A DNA stretch of 64,000 nt from Pomphorhynchus laevis. Taxonomy: Eukaryota > Acanthocephala > Palaeacanthocephala > Echinorhynchida > Pomphorhynchidae. How positions within the stretch are numbered: position 1 is the stretch's first letter; each line of letters opens with the position of its first letter. Positions 10,437 through 21,479 of the stretch are shown one piece after another. The DNA lies in assembly GCA_012934845.2 (NCBI GenBank), contig WNNJ02002050.1:62001-126000 (forward strand), written 5' to 3'. Made by a program: the position numbers and the translations under genes. The notes beneath the pieces are model-generated. The model had not been told where the DNA came from, made no database searches, and saw only the letters and a program-made list of their open reading frames with translations.

Positions 10437-11660
10437 TTCTACCATCCCTGCGTCAAACTCTGGACTCGCTCGAAAATCTCCCTGACCCACAAGTTGCTTT
10501 CATCCTGCTTCGTAGCTGCGCATCCGCTCCACGGGTAAACCATTTAATGCGCACTATAGACCCCGCCTTCGCCGAAGAGTTTTTCCGTTTGTTCGACCGC
10601 TTGATATTGAAGTGTTTTAGCAATATCACTTATATTCAACCCGATAAGTGGGCGTGGATGCAAGCTTGCTTACCGCTGAAGATGGGAGGACTGGGCCTTC
10701 GAAGCTGCTTCCAACACTCTCAGGCAGCCTTCCTGTCTAGTGTAGACACTGTCGCTAGCCAATTAAATCTTGACCCTTTAACTTTCCCTGGGTACGAATT
10801 CGTTAAATCTATTATTCCGCAACATGTAGGCAATCCGCAAACAAATCAACGAGGATTATCTTGTCACATTGACGAAGTGTCGCGCAGCAGGCTATTGGAG
10901 AATGCCGATCGCTTCAATACTGCCCGATTATTGGCAGTTTCATGCCCACACGCGTGTGCTTGGTTACAGGCCGTCCCTAGCAAAGCCACACATATGAACT
11001 TGGCACCAAATGAATTCGTTGTGCTACTACGTCTTTGGTTAGGGTTGTCTCTCTGGAACAGTGATTATCGATGCAGACGCTGCCTTAGGATGGCAGACAA
11101 ATTCGGCTTCCACGCCTTAACATGTCAGTTTGGAGGCCACCCTGGAATTCGACATGATAGCTTGAGGGATACAGTCTTTCAAGCAGCGATTTCTGCTGGA
11201 TTGAGGGTGGCAAAGGAGGTACCCAACCTTATTCGTGGTTTGCGAGAGAGACCGGCGGACATTCTATTTTATAAGGACCCTCCTTTAGCAGTTGATTTTG
11301 CCGTAACTAACCCTCAACAAAATGCTTATATTTCCATGGCTTCTGAGATCCCTGGCTATGCCGCAAGCAAGTATGCCACCTGTGTCAAGGAAAGGAAATA
11401 TAAACGCAAATTAGAGGAGAATGGATACAGTTTTTCGGCAGCAGTTGTTGAAACTTACGGAGGATGGAACCCCCAAGGGGAAAAGCTAATTCGTTTCATT
11501 GCTCGTTCTATGTCATGTAGAAACGGTACCCCGTATTGTAGCACAGCGGGTCAGTTATTTCAGCGCTTGTCCGTCGCACTGATGAGAGGAAATGCTAAAG
11601 CGATCCTCAAAAGTCTTGACGAGATGGGCCAACCCTTACTAGAGAAAAGTCTTGGATTTT
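10437..11660 (+). mobile_element. RLE-type LINE, C-terminal fragment (copy D1)
   Basis: The frame is open from just after a TAA near 10437. It encodes the post-RT end of a restriction-like-endonuclease LINE: SLRQTLDSLENLPDPQVAF, then KWAWMQACLPLKMGGLGLRS. A CCHC finger follows (C176-x2-C179-x9-H189-x3-C193, numbered from the Met at 10547). Then comes an RLE core with RPAD (235-238), DFAV and KERKYKRKLEENGY, and finally QLFQRLSVALMRGNA. Such elements cut their target with a PD-(D/E)XK fold. The RT itself is absent. The frame runs on without a stop into ubiquilin. Confidence 0.75.
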
Positions 11661-13309
11661 GTGACGACCCATCTCCGCGACTCTTTTCTTTGAGCAACCT
11701 TGCACAGCCCGAGGCCCAGTCAGTTGAGATAGTTCATGACTCCAATATTCGGTCAGCTTCCGTCGTCAAAGGCGACCATTCTGAGGTTGACATGCCTGTC
11801 CTGCAACTCATGTCTCCACGACGACCTTCGGCATATCACTCAACATCTAAACAATCAAATAATGCTTCTTTGTCACTTCAGCAATCACCAACAATTAAGG
11901 AGGGGTTGATATCGCTTCAACCGAATATTGATCAACATACCTATGGAACTGCAACATTATCCAGATTAACACTTGCACCATTTTTGAACCTTCCATTTGG
12001 AAATTCAAATTGTACTGAAATACAACAAAATATTTTTGGCACTATTCAGACAAATCCACATGCAGTTCAAAACCTTCTAAGTAATAATTTGGCTCAAAGA
12101 CTTATGAGTAATCCTGCATTGCTTAGTTCAATTAAGCTTAACAATCCACAAATGCAAAGAGTGAGGGAGCAGAACCACGAGGTTTCACAATTCGTTAACA
12201 ATCCGGATTTAATGTGTCAAACAATGGAAATGATTCGTATTCCTACAACTATACAGGAAATTACGAGAAACCATGACAGAGCCCTGATTAACCTTGAGAG
12301 ATTACCGAGCGGATATAAAGTTCGACAGAGAATTTATCGCGATTTTCAAGAACCAATGCTTAATGTGGCACATGAGCAGTTTGGCGATAACCCTCTGAAT
12401 ACTTATTCTAGTTCATCTGGTACAGCTAACACTAGTCAAGTAGGAACTGAAAATACAAACCTCCTGCCAAACCCGGTGGCATATCAGAATACTACATTTC
12501 AAATCGATTCGTCTAGTTCATATGTATCTAATTCAAACCGTTTAGAGTCGCCTTTGCAATCTACGTCAAGCGAAAACACTAATCGGTATTCTACGATGAA
12601 CCCTCAACAATTATTAGTAGTCGATGCTGAAAATCCTCTCATGTTATTCGACATGTTGCGGGCATCCAGTTTTAACCCAAATATGAATAATTCTCTTTGC
12701 GATCCTGGTATTCTACTTAATCTGCTTAAGATTCTTCTTAATCTGCTGCGTACATATGAATTTATACAGGACGAAGGACAAAGAGAACAAGTACATCGTG
12801 TAATTCATGAGTTTATGAGTCAGTGGCCAATACCTGAAATTTGTGCTCTATGCACAAATACTCGAGCATTGAGGACGATTGTACAAATTCTAAAGAATCT
12901 AATTCGTCTTAGGGACACATCCCCACAAGTATATTCACAGTTGATATCTTCAAATATAAGCGGTCTAGTCGATAATCAAATGAATAGTCAACCTACTTCA
13001 TCTGATGTGGATTCTTTTCGATCACCAAGCAATAGACAAACAGCTTATGCAACAACAGTATTTCAAAATTTACAATACTCAAATCAAGATTATACTGCTT
13101 CGTTGTTTCAACCATTAGATCGTCTTCATCTCCAGCAACATCAGCCGACAAATCAACAACCAAACCAAACTCAAGAACATCTTTATGCATCCGAACTTGT
13201 ACAAATGCAGACATTGGGATTCCATAGCCGTGATACTAATCTGGAAGAGCTTGCTGCATCTATGGGGGACGCAAAAATGGCTGTGGAACGTAATGAAGAT
13301 TTTGATTGA
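10547..13309 (+). CDS. Chimeric ORF: RLE-LINE C-terminus fused in frame to ubiquilin
   Basis: A 920-codon frame with no break. Residues 1-~365 are the LINE part described separately. From about residue 480 the protein is ubiquilin, a shuttle factor bringing ubiquitinated clients to the proteasome: an STI1-like block (NLAQRLMSNPALLSSIKLNNP, NNPDLMCQTMEMIR, DRALINLERLPSGY, FQEPMLNVAHEQFGDNP), a second STI1-like part (CALCTNTRALRTIVQILKNL) and a C-terminal UBA (about 881-918, LVQMQTLGFHSRDTNLEELAASMGDA). The N-terminal UBL is not found. No intron interrupts ubiquilin, so it may be a retrocopy. Possible acceptor-like sites (pyrimidines then CAG near 11725 and 11882) leave open that only the downstream part is an exon. 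Residues 366-480 are unassigned linker. Confidence 0.8.
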   Translation: MRTIDPAFAEEFFRLFDRLILKCFSNITYIQPDKWAWMQACLPLKMGGLGLRSCFQHSQAAFLSSVDTVASQLNLDPLTFPGYEFVKSIIPQHVGNPQTNQRGLSCHIDEVSRSRLLENADRFNTARLLAVSCPHACAWLQAVPSKATHMNLAPNEFVVLLRLWLGLSLWNSDYRCRRCLRMADKFGFHALTCQFGGHPGIRHDSLRDTVFQAAISAGLRVAKEVPNLIRGLRERPADILFYKDPPLAVDFAVTNPQQNAYISMASEIPGYAASKYATCVKERKYKRKLEENGYSFSAAVVETYGGWNPQGEKLIRFIARSMSCRNGTPYCSTAGQLFQRLSVALMRGNAKAILKSLDEMGQPLLEKSLGFCDDPSPRLFSLSNLAQPEAQSVEIVHDSNIRSASVVKGDHSEVDMPVLQLMSPRRPSAYHSTSKQSNNASLSLQQSPTIKEGLISLQPNIDQHTYGTATLSRLTLAPFLNLPFGNSNCTEIQQNIFGTIQTNPHAVQNLLSNNLAQRLMSNPALLSSIKLNNPQMQRVREQNHEVSQFVNNPDLMCQTMEMIRIPTTIQEITRNHDRALINLERLPSGYKVRQRIYRDFQEPMLNVAHEQFGDNPLNTYSSSSGTANTSQVGTENTNLLPNPVAYQNTTFQIDSSSSYVSNSNRLESPLQSTSSENTNRYSTMNPQQLLVVDAENPLMLFDMLRASSFNPNMNNSLCDPGILLNLLKILLNLLRTYEFIQDEGQREQVHRVIHEFMSQWPIPEICALCTNTRALRTIVQILKNLIRLRDTSPQVYSQLISSNISGLVDNQMNSQPTSSDVDSFRSPSNRQTAYATTVFQNLQYSNQDYTASLFQPLDRLHLQQHQPTNQQPNQTQEHLYASELVQMQTLGFHSRDTNLEELAASMGDAKMAVERNEDFD

Positions 13310-13991
13310 TTGACTATAGTTTTAATTTTGATTTTATTTTAATTAATTATAATTTAAATTTAATTTATTAATTTTATCAATTTTTCATTTTAATTATTAA
13401 TTTTAATTTAAATTGTTAATTTATTAATTTTAACTTTTATTAAGGAATTAATTTGCTAAAAACAAAATTATGTATTGTGACATATTATTAACATCACAGT
13501 ATGCAATGCATTTATATCAACATTAAAATATTTTCAATTAACTGGAAGGGGTTTTAATGTAAATTTAAAGAACTAAACATGAACCTGGGTTTTATTGGGG
13601 TTTTATGTAATTTCCGATTCTATTATAAAATATGGTATAGTTTTATTTTCCGATAATAGTAATAGTATCTATAGTAATATACTATAGTTTTATTTTATCT
13701 GGAATAGAATAGTGATTACTAATGAGAAATAATATGATATTTTATAGTTTATTTTTAATTTAATTTATTTTAAAAACTTAACAAATAAATATTTACAAAT
13801 CCGTGACATTTATGATCACTCAAAAAATAAACCGATCTATTTGAAAGCACTCGTTAATAAACTTGCGGATTTCTAAAATTGATATAAAAAAACAAAATAA
13901 GAATTAGAATACTTCGGGTTTGGAAAGTACAAGATTCGACATGTATAAATTTTACAAAGATAAAAATTGGACAAAGTAATTTATCACGATT
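13310..13991. other. AT-rich intergenic DNA between ubiquilin and IMP3
   Basis: The two genes converge here. The sequence is TTAATTTTAATT-like low-complexity DNA. It must hold the 3' ends of both transcripts; several AATAAA-like strings exist but none can be assigned with certainty. Confidence 0.5.
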
Positions 13992-16900
13992 TTATTCGTT
14001 TTCAAAGTCGTCGTCCTTAACAATTAAATTGAACGGTAAAATTAAAGAAATAAATAAAACTTACAATATCATTGTACACATCAATCTTCTTTCGAATCGA
14101 TGAGTTGTCAACCCAGGTAATAAAATCTTCCATTTCTCTATAATGTTGAGCTTTGTAATAGTAACGTTAGTGGATTTCTTTTTTATTTTAATAACAAAAT
14201 ATTATTTTAAATAGTTGATAATGATCCATTATTGATAAATAATTATTGGAGCTGGATCAAAGAAAAGACGTAATTATTTTTGATATTTCGCTAACTTCTG
14301 TTAGCATCTTCAGAAAATTACTTTTTAAATAGTTGATAATGATCCATTATTGATAAATAATTATTGGAGCTGGATCAAATAAAAGAGGAAATTATTTTTG
14401 ATATTTTGCTAACTTCTGTTAGCATCTTCAGAAAATTTCAATGTTTTTTAAAATGTACATGCTTATATAAAACAATTCAAAACGATCGAAAATAGGAAAT
14501 GTGCAGTGAAATGCATTTTAAAGAAGTTAAAATGTACATGCATTTTATAATATATATTTATATATTATATAAAATATATAATAATATATAATATATAATA
14601 TTAATAATATATAAAAATTATTTTATTTTATTATAATATAATAATTTTCTGAAGATGCTAACAGAAGTTATCGAAATATCAAAAATAATTACGTCTTTTC
14701 TTTGATCCAGCTTCAATAATTATTTATCAATAATGGATCAGTATCAACTATTTAAAACCTAGTTTAATTATTAGGTTTTAAATAATAATGAGATTTTTTA
14801 ATAAGAATAAATGGTTTACATCGGAGAATGAAATAACACAAATTTATATTCATTCAATGATTGATACTTCGCTAATCACTGTTAGCATCATCAGAAAATT
14901 GCAATCTAATTATAACTAGACTGTACACTCTCGAAGTAGTGTGAAGTAGGCATGACTAGATCTGTACTTCTTAGAAGATTTTTTCTGTTTCAGAAGAAAT
15001 TTCAGAAAAATTATAAATAATATATAAATTTTAATATTATATATTTTACAAGTGATCAACAACCGGATGAAATGTCGATAAGCAAAAAAGAGTAATATTT
15101 TGTGGCTGTAAACAGGATAAAAGCTAACGAATATTCTTAGACGAGCTTTTTGTTTCTAAATCTGTTTGTCATTTTTGAAATTGGTTATATATAGTAAGCG
15201 TTTATATTGATGGGCTTGCAAGTTAATTACCGTGAATGAAATCACGATGAATAAAATAATTATTTACAAAAAAGTTGACATTTTTATAAAAATTTAAAAA
15301 AGTTTAAATTTTGATTTCACTCCTTGACTAAAGACAAGTAAAAGTTATTTTAAAGTAAAAAATATAATTTTAGTATTTTTTGAAATATTCTGTATTTTCA
15401 TACAAAATACGTATTCATTGTACTAACGTAATACCTTGTAACTAGATAAGCCGGGTCAGTGATCAATTCAATTCCAACTCGAACATGTCCCTGCTCAACA
15501 TATTGAGAACATTGTTTTATTGACTCTGCCATCCCTGAACGCTTCATAACAACAGGTAAACGACGTCTAAAAAAGTTAAATTACCGTGACAGCTTTTGTT
15601 AAAGTTAAACGTAAACTACAAAACAATGTGAAAATGGAACATTTGTTAATGTTCCATTAAATGTTAACATTTATATATAAAATATAATTTGTTGTTACAG
15701 ATTATATGTGCATCGTCTTTAATCAGTCATATAGGCACAGTGATATGACTAGCAATATACTCTTATCGGCTATTCGTTAAAATATTTTAAGGAATATAAA
15801 AATTTGTTCAATAAAAATAGTATTATTTAGCTCGTTAAGTTTATATATTTTAAATGCTTGTATAAATAATTTTAATGTATCGTATACAGTGATACACAAA
15901 GCAGATACAAAAGTATTTGTAAAAATACTCTTTAATAAGCTATTTCACAAAAATTTGCATTTCATACATTTTAATCGATTTCACAGTATTTTTACACTTG
16001 CTTTATGTTCGACTCCTGTGTATTGACTGTCATTTCGTTTATTGTAAATAAATCATTTAGAAAAAGCGATTTAATTAAAGTACTATCTTTAAATTGTAAA
16101 GGTTTAAATGTATACCTTTATATATTTTTGTATTATGGCACGCATCGGCGTAAAGTCAATTGCTTTGGGTTTTTTATTGTTTAACATTAATACATATTTA
16201 AATTTTTAATTTGAATACAATCCTTGTCAAAATAGTTTAAAGGCTATATAATAAGCAAATTTACAAGTTATTTACTATAAATATTTCGTTCATATAATTT
16301 AATATATTTTTATATTTTAATAGTTTACAAAATATTAAAAATAAAACAAATTCACCGATTAATTAAAGCTAACGATTATGATTATTTTAAAAATTATTAA
16401 AATTTTAATGAATTGATTAATATATTATGTAATAATTATTAATTTATTAACATTTTAAAATTTACGAATATTAATTACGAGAATTTAACCCGATCATTAT
16501 TAAATAAAATTTTCCTTTTTTCTTCAATCCAGCTCCAATAATTCTTTATTAATGAAATTATTTTTTGTATGAAATTTAATAACCCGATCATAATTTGACT
16601 ATGATCAATAGAACAATTTTCGATTACAACATTCATAGTTGGTTATGCAAACTGGAACTTCGAGAATCTAGAAAATGTAGATCGAAATTTAATGTAAACA
16701 TACAAAGGATCTAAGTAGATATAACCTATCTTCCTTTGCGAACATATCCAATTACATAAATTCGCAAAATAAAATGTCAAAAACATGATGCTGTTTAATT
16801 TTAAACATTTGAACTTTGAGTGGAATATAATCTCTCTATTACTAAATAATAGAATAAATAACCTTGACTTAATGAGACAAGAACTGCGCAAAAGATTTTT

Positions 16901-17671
16901 ATTATACCGACATTCTTTGCATAAGGAAGAAGCATACTTTCTGATCAAATCAATTTCTCACAAATTACAATCATATTATGGCAATTACTTTAATAAATGT
17001 ATCAATTAAAATTAACAAACCTACAAAATGATGACGCGTTTAAGCCTGCCGCAACCTCAAGACTTTGCTTATGGGAAATAAGTCCAATGTCGTAGCTAAA
17101 ACAAGTCACGTATGGTTTTATTTATGTAAACGAATCTTGCAGTTACAGCTTGTCAAGAAAGAGTTTTGTTAATTCAGTACGTAGAACATCTGATTGATCA
17201 AGCAAAACAATCTTTTCGGCCATGTTTCTTATTTCTCTGGACAACTGGTTGTATCTAAAGCATTGAAAATCGAATAATTAAAATACGTTTTTAAAATCTG
17301 TATAAATGAAGAATATTTTTAAATTTAAAAACTCAAATAAAAATAAATAAATAAAAATAAATAATATATTTATTTATTAAAAATAAATAAAAATAAATAA
17401 TAACGTGATTGATTAACAAAAAGCGTTAAAAATCAAAGACTTAGAATATTTGATTGGTTACAACCTTTAATAAGGTGTTTGACTGCAATCAAAAATTTAC
17501 AATCAAAGACTGTAAGTAGGCAAATACTCACAATGTGTATTCTTCTCGCTTCGGTATGCAGTACTTTCTCATAATATCATTTTCATGTAGCGTGTTTGAA
17601 TCAACTTCCCAAGATATAAAGTCGAATTTCTTTAGCAGTTTTTGTTCGTGATATCTAAGCTTACGAACCAT
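13992..17671 (-). CDS. IMP3: U3 snoRNP protein IMP3, six exons
   Basis: IMP3 is part of the Mpp10 complex of the small-subunit processome and pairs U3 snoRNA to pre-rRNA in the nucleolus. I joined exons at GT-AG borders: 17532-17671, 17147-17254, 17021-17095, 15435-15566, 14065-14137 and 13992-14015. The sum is 552 nt, giving 183 residues plus stop, against about 184 in human. The start reads MVRKLRYHEQKLLKKFDFI. The middle has YNQLSREIRNMAEKIVLLD, LDKLYDIGLISHKQSLEVA and NASSFCRRRLPVVM. The S4 RNA-binding part has QYVEQGHVRVGIELITDPAY and EDFITWVDNSSIRKKI. The end is acidic, DDDFENE. Introns 2 and 5 are only 51 and 49 bp; introns 3 and 4 exceed 1.2 kb and hold repeats. The frame is intact throughout. 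Confidence 0.93.
14207..14440 (-). repeat. Tandem hammerhead-like repeats in IMP3 intron 4 (copies g and h)
   Basis: Two head-to-tail copies. The core lies on the minus strand, the sense strand of IMP3, so it would be transcribed in the pre-mRNA. Copy g (core 14282-14313) has intact CTGAAGA, stem II and GAAATATC. Copy h has an altered GAAA box. They are followed by ACATGCTTATATAAAACAAT and CAAAACGATCGAAAATAGG, as after copy d at 3605-3660. Confidence 0.85.
14540..14645. repeat. AT-rich low-complexity tract
   Basis: ATATATAATATATAAT-like sequence between two oppositely oriented hammerhead-like repeats, inside IMP3 intron 4. Confidence 0.8.
14642..14905 (+). repeat. Hammerhead-like repeat (copy i) and a diverged remnant (copy j)
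   Basis: Copy i (14642-14757) reads on the plus strand: CTGAAGA at 14649-14655 and GAAATATC at 14673-14680, with one mismatched stem pair. It is inverted relative to copies g and h. Copy j (about 14855-14905) lies on the minus strand; it has CTGATGA, a TGCTAACAGTGATTAGC stem and a changed GAAA box. Confidence 0.75.
16785..17009 (+). CDS. Small ORF nested antisense in IMP3 intron 3, doubtful
   Basis: A 74-codon frame ending 12 bp before IMP3 exon 3. The C-terminal half is charged and helical-looking (MRQELRKRFLLYRHSLHKEE). I recognise no family; LYR-motif proteins came to mind but the motif is not in the right context. In AT-rich intron DNA a frame of this length can occur by chance. Confidence 0.15.
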   Translation: MMLFNFKHLNFEWNIISLLLNNRINNLDLMRQELRKRFLLYRHSLHKEEAYFLIKSISHKLQSYYGNYFNKCIN

Positions 17672-17727
17672 TTCTGTTTATCTAAAATCAGTTATAAAAA
17701 TGACATACACAAAGCTAAATTCCATTC

Positions 17728-17946
17728 TTAACATTTATTGGTAGTCTTAATGACAAAAATAATAGTTTTTTTTATTTCACCAACGATTTGTTTCTTAAGA
17801 TGTCTGCAACGAAAATTTTTTAATTCGCAAATTAGCACTACGTATATAGTTAGAAAATAATAAATATTGAAGGTTACTTTGAATATATTGATCGTTAAAA
17901 ACCAGTGAGACGAGAAAACTATAATTAATATAAAAGCGATCGCCAT
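17728..17946 (-). CDS. Small hydrophobic ORF just upstream of IMP3, doubtful
   Basis: A 72-codon frame with a hydrophobic N-terminal half (MAIAFILIIVFSSHWFLTI) and a basic C-terminal end. It stops 56 bp before the IMP3 start on the same strand, so it could be an upstream frame in the IMP3 leader or a separate small membrane protein. No family recognised. Confidence 0.2.
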   Translation of the reverse strand: MAIAFILIIVFSSHWFLTINIFKVTFNIYYFLTIYVVLICELKNFRCRHLKKQIVGEIKKTIIFVIKTTNKC

Positions 17947-18293
17947 TTTATTTTGACACCAAAAGTTAATATTAATATATTAGGCAAAAGGACACGTTAT
18001 TATATTAATATTATATTATTATGCATTAATATTGTAATATTAATATTTTTGACTGTTTTTGATTTAATATTGCATACAATCGTCAATTTAAAAAAAAACA
18101 CTTTAAAAATAAATATATACCTTATTTTTTGAGATATTCAAAAGAATAAGAAATCGTTTCATTTTTCTTAAACGAATAAAACGCTGACAATTTGAAAAAG
18201 CTTGTAGACAAGTCAGTACAATACCCAAGTGTCTTGTTCAAATACGCTAATTCTAAAAACCATTGAAACAATGTATCTTCACCCGTAAATAAC

Positions 18294-18690
18294 GATAAGC
18301 TTTAACGACAAGCTTTAACGGCAAGCTTTAACGACGAGCTTAAACGATAAGCTTTAACGACAAGCTTTAACGACAAGCTTTAACGACAAGCTTTAACGAC
18401 AAGCTTTAACGACAAGCTTTAACGACAAGCTTTAACGACAAGCTTTAACGACAAGCTTTAACGACAAGCTTTAACGACAAGCTTTAACGACAAGCTTTAA
18501 CGACAAGCTTTAATGACAAGCTTTAACGACAAGCTTAAAGGACAAGCTTCGGCGACAAGCTTCGGCGACAAGCTTTAACGACAAGCTTTAATGACATGCT
18601 TTAACGATAAGCTGTAGGCAAGCTTTTTTCAAAGCTTGTCCACAGCTTGCCTAACAGCTTGTCTAAAAGCTTGTCTAAAAGAATTTTAGC
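18294..18690. repeat. 13-bp minisatellite with a HindIII site, ending in an inverted arm
   Basis: The unit GACAAGCTTTAAC is repeated about 24 times from 18294 to about 18612 with few changes. It is followed by GGCAAGCTTTTTTCAAAGC and then reversed-unit copies (AGCTTGTCC, AGCTTGCCTAAC, AGCTTGTCTAAAAG), so the right end can fold back on the array. Confidence 0.9.
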
Positions 18691-18789
18691 GAAGCAGTAA
18701 GAAATTAAGTCGAAATTGCCGATACATTCGCTGGTTTATACGCATCATCTACTGATTACGAACATATTAATATAAATCATTCCCGTCGT

Positions 18790-19920
18790 CCTTCTGATTC
18801 AACGGAGGTTGAATCAGAAGGGTGATCTAGACGGATATTGAAATCACCAAGGACAATTAAAGGTAATGAATAAAGTAAATGGTTTGAGAGTAGATCGGCG
18901 AGTTCATTGAAAAATAGCTAAGACGGTGGAAATGAACTTGGGCGATAGATGATTGCAAGTTGAATATGAAAAGGAAATGAAGATTTACAAAGGAACAATT
19001 CAAATGTAGTACAAGGTAAGGAGAAATCGATTTTTCAAGAGACGAAGGGATTCGAGAACGACGATTCCTTCATGATTAGAAATAATTGATTTTGTTGAGT
19101 CAATTGGACTATCGGAGTCAACAAGAGAAAAACCGAAAGAACGTATATTACAGATTGCAAGGTCGTCAGAATCAGCATGCCAGGATTCAGTAAGAGATAA
19201 ATTATCTAGTGATTTTTGTGCGAATAGATCGATAAGTAAGTCAGTTTTGTGAAGAATTGAACGGGTGTTAAGTAAAGCTAGACGAAAAGATCGTTTTGTT
19301 TCATTGTTGTTTAGAGAAGGAGATGAGGAGAGACAGGACACAAACGAATTTTTGGACATAGATGAACTAAAAAATTTCCATTTACATGTTTTATGGCAAG
19401 AGACGATTCGTCATTGACTTTGCGTCGTCGCTTATTAAGACGAGCAGTGGAGAGTTGAGCGATTTCAGAGGGTGAGTGATCAGAGTAAATTCGACAAGCA
19501 GAGGAGCATGACACGAGTTTAAACCGTTGAAATAATATAGTGGAGGCTTGAGTGGGGTTTCTAAGAACAACCTTTAAAAGTGGGGGACGATAAAAATCGG
19601 GTGCAGAAACGGATTTATTAAGACGATACACGGAAAGTGGAGAGGCATCACTGAATAGAGGCGGATTATCGGTAGGAAGAATCCTGAAAAGGATCGAGCG
19701 AAAAGCGGAAACATCAGAATCAAGACAGGCTTGGGGATAAGAATCAGAGAGCTCCAGATTAGAAATGATAATAGACCTATCGCGAGAAGGAAATCGTTTA
19801 CGTGGAAATTGATTGAGAGTCACTGGATTAGTTAGAAATTGGTCAAATACTCAGAAATTAGTAGGAAGATACGTAGGAGAGCGATAAAATTGTATAGACG
19901 AGTGCGATTGGGTACAATGA
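18790..19920 (-). mobile_element. LINE-B copy B3, ORF1 to early endonuclease
   Basis: Frame 19311-19823 is the RRM-like part of ORF1: RKRFPSRDRSIIISNLEL and RPPLLKVVLRNPTQASTILF. Frame 19000-19359 holds the start of the ORF2 endonuclease (RLALLNTRSILHKTDLLIDL, LSLTESWHADSDD). Further endonuclease sequence (LIVLGDFNIRLDHPSDS) runs to 18790, where the copy stops at a perfect 14-bp inverted repeat. The RT is absent. Confidence 0.75.
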
Positions 19921-20029
19921 TAGATATGGTCAGGTGAGGAAGATATTGTTAGTGTAAACACCGTTATTGTGAATTCGTTAATTTTTATTTAAAAGAATTT
20001 ATCAAGAACTTACATTAACATCTCACCGC

Positions 20030-20580
20030 TTGCCATCAAAGAACAATGTTAATCACTTGCTGTTTGTAATATTTATTAATAATTTATTGGTTGACCTTAC
20101 AAGCTCACATGAAGCTTTTGCAGATGATCTAAACTGCCGAGTTATTAACTGCATAGTGCATCATAAAAGGTTGCGAGATGATATCAATACAGTGGATGGT
20201 TGAAAAATAGATAGTGGAGTTGTACTAAACTTAAGAAAATGCTTTCACGTGTGTTCCGAAATTTTAGACGTTTACTAGAATCAAACACAATTGCAGAAAC
20301 ATCTGCGATTTCGGTGTAATATTAGTGATAATCGTTTAGAAGTAGAACTAACGATGACACTCTTCTAGGAAAATTCCATATTATATTAAGAAATGCTTTT
20401 AATTGCTATATTTGAGAACGTAAATGCAACTATACGATGTCATTGACCGTCCTCACAATGTACAGTATTCATGCTGCTTTCCAATATACCATGGTATAAC
20501 TCTCGCAGTTGGGGGGGGTATTTTAAGACGAGTAGGTAGACTTACCTTAAGCAGTATTGAGAGCTACAGGAAACGTCAGT
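20030..20580 (+). mobile_element. LINE RT remnant (family F)
   Basis: A decayed RT palm in one plus frame: LFVIFINNLLVDLTSSHEAF followed by ADDLNCRVIN (the F/YADD box) and VVLNLRKCFHVC. The rest is broken. It is too short to place beyond a jockey/I-like LINE. Confidence 0.55.
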
Positions 20581-20887
20581 AATCGTATTATCTCTTGATT
20601 GATAGGCCATGTGGCACTTAATTAAAAGTATAAACGAGTTTCCGAATGACTATTTGACACTGAACGACCAAATATAAAGGACATTATTATCTCATAAAGA
20701 TATCAGCACATTGAATATTCCACTCGAGTAAATTCCTGCACATTAGTGTTCTATATAATTCAAGTGGATACTGAAATCGTGGATTGTATGTACAGAACAA
20801 ACGAATTTTGCTTGAATTATTCTTAGACATGTTTTATTTGACATGTATTCTGGTTATTAAAAGAACAGAATAAATATTTATTTTTCA

Positions 20888-20992
20888 ATAGACTACATCG
20901 TATTTTTTCTGATGAACTGCGTCGTATTTTTTCTGGTGAACTACATCGTATTTTTTTCTGGTGAACTACATCGTATTTTTTCTGATGGATTA
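20888..20992. repeat. 24-25-bp minisatellite, four copies
   Basis: The unit ACTACATCGTATTTTTTCTG plus a GATGA or GTGA end repeats about four times. Confidence 0.8.
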
Positions 20993-21479
20993 CAGAAAGT
21001 CCATCATATTTTTAGATTTAATTCTGATTTAAAACTTGACATTTTTACCATTTCGCCACAGTTTTAGCTTTAAGCAATAGCATTTCAATTTTAAGTGGCA
21101 AAGATTTACTTGCCGTTCACACTAGTTGCTTTATTTTTTTATTTTATAAATTCACGAGAAAATGACTTTTAATATAATTTATCCCGAAAGATAGAAAATG
21201 GGTTTCTTTTTCTAATAAATAAAACTTCTTTTACACACAAAACCACCATGCACCAAATAAGAAAACATTTTCACAAAATACAAACAACATAAGGTCAAAA
21301 AATACAAAATATAAAATATTTTTTTATAAAATATATTTGGTAAAAATACAAATACAAAATACAAAAAATACAAACAAAAAAGTGTACTTTTTTGTAAAGT
21401 CAAAAAAAAATTTATCCAAAACGTTTGGTCTTCATTTAAAACGGACTAGATGGATCAGCATCCTTCAGTATGTACAAAC

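Noticed and set aside
18294-18612. Possible CRISPR-like array
   Set aside because: Unit is 13 bp with no spacers, and the locus is eukaryotic; it is a minisatellite.
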